Positions 7,427 to 13,635 of a stretch of DNA of 13,719 nucleotides are shown here, one piece after another (the stretch's first letter is position 1; each line of letters opens with the position of its first letter). The position numbers and the translations under genes were made by a program. A model generated the notes under the pieces. The model was not told the DNA's origin. It did not search any database and was given only the letters and a program-made list of their open reading frames with translations. The stretch is from Globobulimina sp. (taxonomy: Eukaryota > Foraminifera > Rotaliida). The stretch covers positions 1 through 13,719 of the forward strand of contig PIVH01000008.1 of assembly GCA_003354225.1 (NCBI GenBank), written 5' to 3'.

Positions 7427-8344
7427 ATGAAAAATAATAAAACTGCAAAACTAAGCCCTATTCAAGCACTAACTCAAGGAGTAGTGGAAAAAAAGATTTT
7501 TCACAAATTGCATGCAAGTAATAATAGATACATTAAAGTAAACCCTAATGAATGCATACCATGGGAACTTCATGATAGAAATTCTATATGGCTAACAAAA
7601 GAAAAATGTAAGGATATTATAAACTCTATTAAACTTAACGGACAAAAAATTCCTGCACTTGCAAGAATTATTTCAGAGTCTAATAAAGCACCTATAAAAT
7701 ACGAACTTATTGCTGGGGCAAGAAGATGGTACGCCTGCTCTACCCTTGGCATACAGTTACATATAAATATAGTTGATGCTGATGATAAAGATTGCGCTAT
7801 CTTGATGCACATTGAAAATAAAGATAGAGAAGATATTTCTGATTTCGAAAGAGCTGTCAGCCTAAAAAACCAACTAAACCAGAATGTGTTCTCTACTCAA
7901 GACGAAATGTGCAAAAAATATGGCTTTAGCAAAAGTTATTTATCTAAAACCTTAAAGGCAACGAAAATTGTAGAACATGATTTTCTGAAAAAATACTTAA
8001 CAGATTTAACGTCTATTTCCATTAATAAAGCTATTTTGTTAAGCAATGCCCTAGAAAATCGTTCCCAATATGAAATTATATATAATAGAGTAAAAAATCT
8101 TAGCTCAAAAAAGATTAGTTTCTCTTCATTCTCTGCATTTGCCTCTGAGTTATTATCTGCAATAGAGCGTAGTAAAAAAGATAAATTTACACAATCATAT
8201 AAGAATAAAAAAGGGGAAAAAATCCTTGTGACTAAAGCTAATAAAAAGAGAATTGTGATAGAAATAGATAAACAGCAATTAGAACGTAACCAAAACGAAG
8301 TACGAGACTATTTAGTTAAAGCGTTCAACGATCTAACTAGTTAA
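7427..8344 (+). CDS. parB: ParB, centromere-binding partition protein (CTPase fold)
   Basis: A 305-residue ParB/Spo0J-family protein that binds parS, spreads along DNA and stimulates ParA. The N-terminal part has IPALARI and the C-motif GARRWYA (97-103), where the usual GERR glutamate is alanine. The P-motif is ENKDREDISDFERA (130-143). A helix-turn-helix follows at about 155-181 (STQDEMCKKYGFSKSYLSKTLKA). The C-terminal 60 residues are lysine-rich and probably hold the dimer domain. The ATG is only 3 bp after the parA stop and there is no clear Shine-Dalgarno site, so translation is probably coupled to parA. Downstream is a perfect 32-bp palindrome that may be its binding site. Family is secure. 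Confidence 0.9.
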   Translation: MKNNKTAKLSPIQALTQGVVEKKIFHKLHASNNRYIKVNPNECIPWELHDRNSIWLTKEKCKDIINSIKLNGQKIPALARIISESNKAPIKYELIAGARRWYACSTLGIQLHINIVDADDKDCAILMHIENKDREDISDFERAVSLKNQLNQNVFSTQDEMCKKYGFSKSYLSKTLKATKIVEHDFLKKYLTDLTSISINKAILLSNALENRSQYEIIYNRVKNLSSKKISFSSFSAFASELLSAIERSKKDKFTQSYKNKKGEKILVTKANKKRIVIEIDKQQLERNQNEVRDYLVKAFNDLTS

Positions 8345-8385
8345 TTTTTCTAGCTTAGAAGAAGATTTATTTTTATAATCAATGG

Positions 8386-8417
8386 ATTACATAGTTTCCA
8401 ATTGGAAACTATGTAAT
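8386..8417. repeat. 32-bp perfect palindrome, candidate parS
   Basis: ATTACATAGTTTCCAA (8386-8401) is followed immediately by its exact reverse complement (8402-8417). The inner part, AGTTTCCAATTGGAAACT, has the same GTTTC/GAAAC arms as the chromosomal parS consensus TGTTTCACGTGAAACA but a 6-bp instead of a 4-bp centre. It lies 41 bp after parB. There is no T-run, so terminator use is less likely. Confidence 0.5.
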
Positions 8418-8472
8418 ATATAAATCAATTAAAATGAGAAATATATATGATAAATTTGAAAGAGTAAACAAA

Positions 8473-8537
8473 TAAAAAAGCCCTAACGCAAACTAGGGCT
8501 TTAAGTTCTTAATCAGGATTAACACCCAACTTCAGCA
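8473..8537 (-). ncRNA. Candidate antisense (countertranscribed) RNA over the rep leader
   Basis: On the minus strand TTGACT (8567-8572) and TAACAT (8544-8549) are exactly 17 bp apart. A transcript starting near 8537 would end at the strong minus-strand terminator (8477-8502), giving about 65 nt. It would be complementary to the untranslated leader of the downstream replication gene and would end in a terminator hairpin. Size and position match antisense copy-number regulators of plasmids. The -10 is only four of six, and no minus-strand gene needs this terminator otherwise. Inferred from architecture only. Confidence 0.4.
8477..8502 (-). terminator. Intrinsic terminator, strongest on the minus strand
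   Basis: AAAGCCCTA (8477-8485) and TAGGGCTTT (8494-8502) form a 9-bp stem with an 8-base loop. On the minus strand the stem runs into TTTTTTATTTG, a strong T-run. On the plus strand only CTTTAAGTTCTT follows. It can therefore end parAB transcription weakly and minus-strand transcripts strongly. Confidence 0.7.
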
Positions 8538-8561
8538 ATGTTCATGTTAATCCTGATTAAG
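8508..8561. repeat. Paired palindromic boxes forming a 17-bp inverted repeat before rep
   Basis: CTTAATCAGGATTAACA (8508-8524) and its exact reverse complement (8545-8561) flank a 20-base loop. Each arm is itself a palindrome: TTAATC-AG-GATTAA (8509-8522) and TTAATC-CT-GATTAA (8547-8560), 38 bp apart. As DNA this looks like two dimer-binding operators; as RNA, a long stem in the rep leader. Confidence 0.7.
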
Positions 8562-8588
8562 GTATTAGTCAACTTTTGTCTTTAAAAA

Positions 8589-8593
8589 AGGAG
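8589..8593 (+). promoter_or_regulatory. Ribosome binding site fixing the rep start
   Basis: AGGAG lies six bases before the ATG at 8600. It decides against the in-frame TTG at 8576, which lies upstream of this site and has none of its own. Confidence 0.7.
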
Positions 8594-8599
8594 ATAAAC

Positions 8600-10006
8600 A
8601 TGACAGAAAAAGTCATTTCAAACAAAATTTGTCCTGAGAAATTGCAAAGTCTTTGGCAAGAAAAAGAATATCGTAACTTCCCTGTTGTAGTTTTAAGTTA
8701 TGTTAATAGAGATACATCTGTACCCGCTGATGCTCGAATATGTTGGTATGAGCTATTTAATATAGCATATTACAACAGTAACTGGTGTATTCAAATATCT
8801 AAGTCTGAGTTAGCTAAGATGCTTAACAAGAGTGTTCCTAGTATTGAGAGATACCTCAGTAAATTAAAGGAAGCTGGGTATATTAATATTCAAAATGTTC
8901 GAGTAAGAGGTGTTTGGTTGCCATCTAAGATAACTGTTATCGTGCCCCCTGCCTTACTCCAATTATTAGAAGCTGCGCCAGAACGAAAGAAAAGTTCTAA
9001 AGCCAAACCATTGAAGCTTGTAGTTGATAATACCACTAAATATCGTACAAATATGTTCCACGTAGAACCTGATATTAGCCAAAATACTGCTGTAGAGCCT
9101 CCGCCGCCTTATCCTCAATTATGCAGTAAGGGTATCCTCAGATCTGATGGATCTAAGAGTAATATTAATTATAATAAATTATATACTAACAACAATAGAG
9201 ATATAGATAGATCTTCAAAAGAAAATAAATCTTCTGTTGTTATTTTTGATAGAGTTAAAAAATCAGCTAACTGTCCTATAGAGGTAAAACAACACCAGGA
9301 GGTTAAATCTGATAACTTAGTTAACCAGCAACAGATACAAACTCTGGAACATAAATTAACTCCCTTGCGTCAACAACTGAAAACCCTCTCCATTGTTAAT
9401 AAAGCTAAGTTCTACAATGCGAATATGCTGTATCTGGATAATAAGCTACATGGGTTAAGATATTCTGCTGAAATAATGGCCTTAGCTGATTTGCAATACA
9501 GATTTAATGCTGGGTTGATTGTTAAAGCAGATTTGAGACAACAACAGTTGAAAACTCTAGAGGCAGAGTTAAGCTTGTTGAAGTTTGCAGAGCCTGAGTT
9601 ACATTACGGATATATGCAGGAAGATAGTTTTACAGATCAAACCATTGAAAAAAAGAGGTTGCGTATAAATGCAGTTGAGCTAGAGATTAAACAGTTATCT
9701 ATGGTTGATAAGAAAGCTGTAAATGTTAAAAGCCATGATTATTTACATGGCAAAGGGCAAAGGGAGTTCTCAGTTGAACTTAGGGATTGGCTCAATGCTC
9801 AGGTAGAGGAGATCCTTGGAACTACCGATGAAGAGAAGATATTTGAGAAAGTAAATCAAATTGCTTACCAAGTCCGTTTTGGAAATTTACAAATTAGTTA
9901 TAAAACTAATCAGGTTATGAGTGTGCGACATGGAGTGAATGTGGCTTTGATGAAATTACGAGAAGGGGAATGGAGCAAGCCTAGCAATATGCCTAAAGCT
10001 GCATAA
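8600..10006 (+). CDS. repA: Probable plasmid replication initiation protein (RepA-like)
   Basis: A 468-residue protein with an N-terminal winged helix-turn-helix at about 50-120 (ISKSELAKMLNKSVPSIERYLSKLKEAGYI at about 66-95, then a basic wing). A low-complexity linker follows, with KKSSKAKPLK and EPPPPYPQ and many N/S/D residues (about 130-230). The C-terminal half is largely helical and probably coiled coil. The organisation, and the place right after parAB beneath a regulated leader, fit RepA-type proteins of Legionellales plasmids. No catalytic motif is visible, so it would bind an origin and recruit host proteins. The strong AGGAG and the inverted-repeat leader suggest tight expression control. 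Alternatives are a phage-type replication protein (helix-turn-helix domain, DnaD-like order) or a large regulator. Role is by context; that the gene is real is certain. Confidence 0.65.
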   Translation: MTEKVISNKICPEKLQSLWQEKEYRNFPVVVLSYVNRDTSVPADARICWYELFNIAYYNSNWCIQISKSELAKMLNKSVPSIERYLSKLKEAGYINIQNVRVRGVWLPSKITVIVPPALLQLLEAAPERKKSSKAKPLKLVVDNTTKYRTNMFHVEPDISQNTAVEPPPPYPQLCSKGILRSDGSKSNINYNKLYTNNNRDIDRSSKENKSSVVIFDRVKKSANCPIEVKQHQEVKSDNLVNQQQIQTLEHKLTPLRQQLKTLSIVNKAKFYNANMLYLDNKLHGLRYSAEIMALADLQYRFNAGLIVKADLRQQQLKTLEAELSLLKFAEPELHYGYMQEDSFTDQTIEKKRLRINAVELEIKQLSMVDKKAVNVKSHDYLHGKGQREFSVELRDWLNAQVEEILGTTDEEKIFEKVNQIAYQVRFGNLQISYKTNQVMSVRHGVNVALMKLREGEWSKPSNMPKAA

Positions 10007-10104
10007 TTGCTGTAACTTATTGAACAATAAAGAAAAATTGGTTTGAAAAACGGAAGTTCTTTTGATATTATACAAACTATTTTGTAGAAGTTAGCGTAAA
10101 GATC

Positions 10105-10131
10105 TTAGTTGGTAGCCATATCGGGTACAAT
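10105..10131 (+). promoter_or_regulatory. Candidate promoter giving a leaderless transcript
   Basis: TACAAT (10126-10131, five of six) lies six bases before the ATG at 10138, so transcription would begin at or beside the start codon. A weak -35 TTAGTT (10105-10110) is 15 bp upstream. There is no Shine-Dalgarno sequence before the ATG. Confidence 0.4.
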
Positions 10132-10137
10132 ATACAC

Positions 10138-11511
10138 ATGGAAATAAATATAGAACAAATAAAAGAGACTATTGCCCTCGGAGAGTCAGAGAGCGTTGAA
10201 TTTAAAACTTCATTTAACGATGAAGGACTAGAAACAATAGGGGCTTTCTCCAATGCAAATGGAGGTAAACTTATAGTTGGGGTAAATGACTTTGGCATAC
10301 CAAATGGCCTCCAGTTAGGAAAGAAAACTATAGAAGATATTGCTAATAGAATTCAGGCTGTTACTGATCCTAGACTTCAACCATCCATTAAAAATTGTCA
10401 GCTTGAAGACAATGTCATTATTATCATTCAAGTATCTCAGAACTCGGGTATACCGGTTAGCGTACGAGGCCGCTACTTTAAGCGAGTTGGTAAAACAAAC
10501 CAGAGGATGTCCCATGATGAAATTATGCAACGCCTAATTTTAGGCACAGGTAAAAGCTGGGATCTTTATTCTGTAACCAATTCTACTTTAAGCGATATTA
10601 ATTTAGATCTCTTGGATAATTTTATACATTCAAGTAATAAATTAGGGCGCAAGAATATTCCTGAATTTACCCCAAAGGATAGCTTGTTAAGAAAGCTGGA
10701 TCTTATTAGAGATGGAAATCTATCTAGAGCCGCATTACTTCTTTTTGGAACTAACATTTCTGCTAATTTCCCCTCAGCTTTTGTCAAAGTAGGGAAATTT
10801 CGTTCACTTACTACTATAGTTGATGATCGTGAGTTTTCTGGATCATTGATACAGCAACTAGATAATATAATGATATGGTTTAAAGATCGTTTAACTACTG
10901 AATTTATTATTACTGGAACACCTAAAAGAGAGGTACGCTGGGAGTATCCTCTAAGTGCTATACGAGAAGCTGTAATTAATATGCTCTGTCATAGAGATTA
11001 TTCTGATGGCGCTCACAGTCAAATTAGGCTTTATGATGATAGACTAGAGTTTTGGAACTCAGGCTCTCTCCCTTCCTCCCTTACGCCAGAATCTCTGCTT
11101 GCAGAGCATGATTCTATTCCTAGAAATCCTAAAATTGCCGATGTTTTTTTCTATATGGGATTAATTGAGAGATGGGGAAGTGGAACTGTCAGAATATCTG
11201 AAGAGCTTAAAAAAGCTGGATTACCAGAACCAGAATTTATATCTGAGTTTGGTAAATTTAAACTGATTTTTTATAAACAGGCACTATACAACAAACAATT
11301 AGAGAAATATGATTTATCTGCAAGGCAACTAAAGGCCATTGAATACGTGAAGATACAAGGCACTATTTCTAATGCTGAATATCAAAAAATCACGGGGATT
11401 TCCAAGAGTACAGCATCTAAGGAATTGAGCGAATTACTTGTTAAAGAAATACTTGTTTCCACAGTTAGTGCATCTAGAGGCAGAGGAAAAGCATATAAAT
11501 TAAAGGAATAG
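10138..11511 (+). CDS. AlbA_2 / RecG-like ATP-binding transcriptional regulator
   Basis: A 457-residue three-domain protein. Residues about 12-130 are an AlbA_2 (Schlafen AAA_4-like) DNA-binding domain: ESESVEFKTSF, IGAFSNANGGKLIVGVND, YFKRVGKTNQRMSHDEI. Residues about 265-370 are the GHKL-type ATPase domain found in RecG-like regulators, with REAVINMLCHRDYS (276-289), LEFWNSGSLP and GLIERWGSGT (341-350). Residues about 393-457 are a winged helix (LSARQLKAIEYVKIQG, ISKSTASKELSELLVKE). Despite the common label 'ATP-dependent DNA helicase', no helicase motifs are present. Such proteins occur often on mobile elements and near defence genes; their role is mostly unknown. Residue 1 cannot move downstream because the domain begins at once, which matters for the leaderless promoter. 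It forms no clear operon. Domain calls are confident, function is not. Confidence 0.85.
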   Translation: MEINIEQIKETIALGESESVEFKTSFNDEGLETIGAFSNANGGKLIVGVNDFGIPNGLQLGKKTIEDIANRIQAVTDPRLQPSIKNCQLEDNVIIIIQVSQNSGIPVSVRGRYFKRVGKTNQRMSHDEIMQRLILGTGKSWDLYSVTNSTLSDINLDLLDNFIHSSNKLGRKNIPEFTPKDSLLRKLDLIRDGNLSRAALLLFGTNISANFPSAFVKVGKFRSLTTIVDDREFSGSLIQQLDNIMIWFKDRLTTEFIITGTPKREVRWEYPLSAIREAVINMLCHRDYSDGAHSQIRLYDDRLEFWNSGSLPSSLTPESLLAEHDSIPRNPKIADVFFYMGLIERWGSGTVRISEELKKAGLPEPEFISEFGKFKLIFYKQALYNKQLEKYDLSARQLKAIEYVKIQGTISNAEYQKITGISKSTASKELSELLVKEILVSTVSASRGRGKAYKLKE

Positions 11512-11512
11512 T

Positions 11513-11554
11513 TAATTGGGTTAATTGGCTCATAATTGGCTCATAATTGGCTTG
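11513..11554 (+). repeat. Tandem 11-bp repeats TAATTGGCTCA
   Basis: TAATTGGCTCA occurs at 11522-11532 and 11533-11543, then TAATTGGCTTG at 11544-11554. A partial TAATTGGGT (11513-11521) precedes them. The period of one helical turn, starting 2 bp after a stop codon, would place a bound protein repeatedly on one DNA face. Confidence 0.8.
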
Positions 11555-11663
11555 TATGACCGTAATTCATTGTTTTTAATGTAGTTTATCATTATTATAG
11601 ATTCTGACTATCAGAGTAATATTGACCAAATTTTAAAAAATTTAATAAACAAGGAACAATGTT

Positions 11664-11999
11664 ATGTATGTAATTAAATGGGTTATAACTCTAGCGATAT
11701 TCATTTTATTGTTAAATGTGAGTATTTATAAACTAATTAGCAATTATAATTTAAATAAAACAAATCAGGTTACTCCAGAAGCCACAATAATGACTAAAGA
11801 TATTAATTTAGACATAGATTCTTATATGGCATTTAAAAGCTCTAATAAAACAAATTCTGTTGGTACTGTTAGCAATGGTTTATTAGAATACTTAAACTCG
11901 GTATGGACACTTTTATCTATAATTGCCACTGCATTTATTCATGCAATTATAACTAGACTTATTAATAATATATTTGACAGGAAGAATAAAAAAACCTAA
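11664..11999 (+). CDS. Small two-helix membrane protein, unknown function
   Basis: A 111-residue protein not recognised as any family. An N-terminal hydrophobic helix (about 5-25, WVITLAIFILLLNVSIYKLI) may be a membrane anchor or uncleaved signal. A polar, N/S/T-rich middle (about 28-70) follows, then a second helix at about 78-98 (NSVWTLLSIIATAFIHAIIT) and a basic tail (NIFDRKNKKT). Both ends would face the cytoplasm if the middle is periplasmic. AAGGAA (11651-11656) lies seven bases before the ATG, supporting real translation. It stands alone between the tandem repeats and a long gene-free stretch. Two-helix membrane proteins beside regulators may be parts of stress, toxin-antitoxin or exclusion functions, but nothing here shows which. 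Confidence 0.6.
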   Translation: MYVIKWVITLAIFILLLNVSIYKLISNYNLNKTNQVTPEATIMTKDINLDIDSYMAFKSSNKTNSVGTVSNGLLEYLNSVWTLLSIIATAFIHAIITRLINNIFDRKNKKT

Positions 12000-12417
12000 A
12001 TTATTCGTATTAATTAACAATAATTATACTAAGAGAACGTGTTTCCTTATTTATATAAATAGTTTATTTTTTAAAGCTAATGTTTCAAGATCATAGAGAT
12101 ACCATTAAGCTCTAGTTCTAAACTTCCAGATAATTAGCTGCCCATAGCATTTCTTTTGCTTGCTAAAAGCAAGACTATATTTTAGCATTGATTCTTGATG
12201 CTACCAGTTAAATACCTATTAGCATCGGCGGTATTATTCCGCATTATAGGCGTGAAGCGCAGCTACTGAAATAGCTACACTCCACTGAACACAACTGACT
12301 AAACTAAGAGAGTCAATTATGTCTAAGATAATTTTACATAAATACGCATTTAAAGTCTTTGCTGATTTGAATAATTTGTTGAATTAATTTACTTAATTTT
12401 AAACAGAGAGATTCAAA
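12000..12417. other. Gene-free stretch before the LuxR-type regulator
   Basis: No credible gene on either strand. It holds an A/T-only palindrome TATTTATATAAATA (12048-12061) followed by a T6 run, possibly a weak terminator for the small membrane protein. Also present are a hairpin CTTGC/GCAAG (12159-12163 and 12169-12173), TAGCAT/ATGCTA arms (12183-12188 and 12198-12203), and a more G+C-rich patch with GCGG/CCGC arms (12228-12231 and 12239-12242). The regulator's promoter presumably lies near the right end, but no clear box pair is seen. Confidence 0.4.
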
Positions 12418-12684
12418 ATGGCACAGATACATCTGCGTTCCTTGTTTGCTCATATTTCAGAGCAAGAATATCTATTGGATAACAATAAATCATCCATGAA
12501 AAGCCCATTGTCTTCTATTGAAGGCAATAAGGCTTGTTGTCGCTTAGATATCAAGGTATTGAAAAATTATCTCCATAATGCGGAATTTTACCTTTTTATA
12601 ATCATCATAAAAAGGAGTTCACCATGTCACTTAAAGAAGATTGGAACAGAGGGACAAAATTTGAGAATCATTTTAATAAACTAG
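12418..12684 (+). CDS. Possible leader ORF overlapping the LuxR-type gene
   Basis: An 88-codon ORF starting at an ATG with GAGAG about 8 bases upstream. It runs through the hairpin that hides the regulator's ribosome binding site and ends 61 bases inside the regulator gene, in another frame. The first 45 residues (MAQIHLRSLFAHISEQEYLL) are ordinary in composition. The end (FYLFIIIIKRSSPCH) simply reads through the hairpin, so it is unlikely to be a stable product. If translated, it would open the hairpin and couple translation of the downstream gene to its own. It may also be chance. No family recognised. Confidence 0.3.
   Translation: MAQIHLRSLFAHISEQEYLLDNNKSSMKSPLSSIEGNKACCRLDIKVLKNYLHNAEFYLFIIIIKRSSPCHLKKIGTEGQNLRIILIN
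12591..12617 (+). promoter_or_regulatory. Hairpin covering the ribosome binding site of the LuxR-type gene
   Basis: CCTTTTTAT (12591-12599) and ATAAAAAGG (12607-12615) form a perfect 9-bp stem with a 7-base loop. The right arm contains most of the AAGGAG site (12612-12617), which is six bases before the ATG at 12624. Folded mRNA would hide the site; ribosomes on the leader ORF, a protein, or heat could open it. Confidence 0.6.
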
Positions 12685-13397
12685 CTAGAAAAGCATATCC
12701 ATTACTAGGAGAGCTAAGAAGGATAGCCATTTATGAGCTTGATAGCTCTGGACATGCCTTCTATGCGTCAAATAGACCAGATGTAGCAGAAGAGGCTCTG
12801 GACAAGAAATATTTCTTATATCAGTCTAATTGGCAATATTTAAATGAATTTAAACCTAAGATACAAACCTTCTCAACCCAGTTTGGTCATGAAGATTCAA
12901 AAATATATCAAAATAAGTTTAAATGTACTTCTGTCTATATCAGAGAACAAACTGACAAAAATACCCAATTAATAACTTTATTCAATTCAACTAACCCATT
13001 AACAATTATTGATGCTCTAGCAAATAATACAGTGTCCGTTAAAAAGCTTCTTCAATTTTTTAAAGACGAAAGTAAAGATATTATCAATTATCACAAAGAT
13101 CATAAATACAACATAGCAGCTAAAAGACCAGGATATTTTGCAAAAGAAGATAACCCATGTATCACAGAAAGAGACAAAATAAATTATTTACTCCATACCA
13201 TTGGTATATTAGACAAAGATAAAATATTAACTGAACGAGAATTTCAATGTTTACAATTGCATAGTTTAGGCAAATCAGCTAATCAGACTGGCAAAATACT
13301 TGGAATATCTAGAAGAACAGTCGAGACTTACTTTGTTAATTTAAAAAATAAATTGAAAGTTGATACTAAATCTAAATTAATTGAGGCTATAAATTAA
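12624..13397 (+). CDS. LuxR/GerE-type transcriptional regulator
   Basis: A 257-residue regulator. Residues 203-257 are a LuxR/GerE helix-turn-helix: LTEREFQCLQLHSLGKSANQTGKILGISRRTVETYFVNLKNKL. They contain the usual LTxRE, ISxxTVExY and KL features, with Tyr where many have His. The N-terminal 190 residues resemble the sensor part of Legionella-type LuxR proteins (IAIYELDSSGHAFYASNRPD, YFLYQSNWQYLNEF), perhaps a PAS/autoinducer-like fold. No acyl-homoserine-lactone signature or receiver domain is evident. The start is fixed by AAGGAG six bases before the ATG. The upstream hairpin and overlapping ORF suggest post-transcriptional control. It may regulate the secreted protein gene that starts 184 bp downstream, or host genes. 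The DNA-binding domain is secure; ligand and targets are unknown. Confidence 0.85.
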   Translation: MSLKEDWNRGTKFENHFNKLARKAYPLLGELRRIAIYELDSSGHAFYASNRPDVAEEALDKKYFLYQSNWQYLNEFKPKIQTFSTQFGHEDSKIYQNKFKCTSVYIREQTDKNTQLITLFNSTNPLTIIDALANNTVSVKKLLQFFKDESKDIINYHKDHKYNIAAKRPGYFAKEDNPCITERDKINYLLHTIGILDKDKILTEREFQCLQLHSLGKSANQTGKILGISRRTVETYFVNLKNKLKVDTKSKLIEAIN

Positions 13398-13448
13398 TTC
13401 TAAACATTGTTAAGCAAGAGTTGCTGATGGTTAATAGATGATAGGGTG

Positions 13449-13635
13449 TCGGTAATAACTAATGAAGCTAAGTAAAACTAGATGAAGCCATTGCTTTGAT
13501 TATGCTCAATAGTTAAATAATTATTGAATAGGTTAGAATATTTGTATAAATTTCATGCTTTGAATTAAATGTTAAGGGTTTATGTTTTATAGAATAGGGA
13601 TATTCATCTTCCTGTTGATATCGGTAATAACTAAT
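13449..13635 (+). repeat. 15-bp direct repeat TCGGTAATAACTAAT
   Basis: Identical copies at 13449-13463 (intergenic) and 13621-13635 (inside the signal-peptide codons of the next gene), 172 bp apart. Such a pair could arise by duplication, be a regulator site, or be chance in A+T-rich DNA. Confidence 0.6.

Noticed and set aside
10315-10787. Three overlapping short ORFs (both strands) inside the AlbA_2 gene
   Set aside because: All run across conserved domain sequence of the 457-residue protein, and none has a ribosome binding site or motif.
10138-11511. Calling this gene a RecG-like DNA helicase
   Set aside because: Only the regulator-type GHKL region that shares the RecG label is present; no Walker A/B helicase motifs are seen.
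11513-11554. CRISPR array
   Set aside because: The repeats are 11 bp and directly adjacent, with no spacers and no cas genes.
12320-12370. 16-codon ORF with AGAG upstream, before the LuxR leader
   Set aside because: Too short, with weak support; ATGs this close to purine runs are common in such A+T-rich DNA.
13413-13425. AGCAA-GAG-TTGCT hairpin as a terminator of the LuxR-type gene
   Set aside because: The stem is 5 bp and no T-run follows, so termination is not supported.
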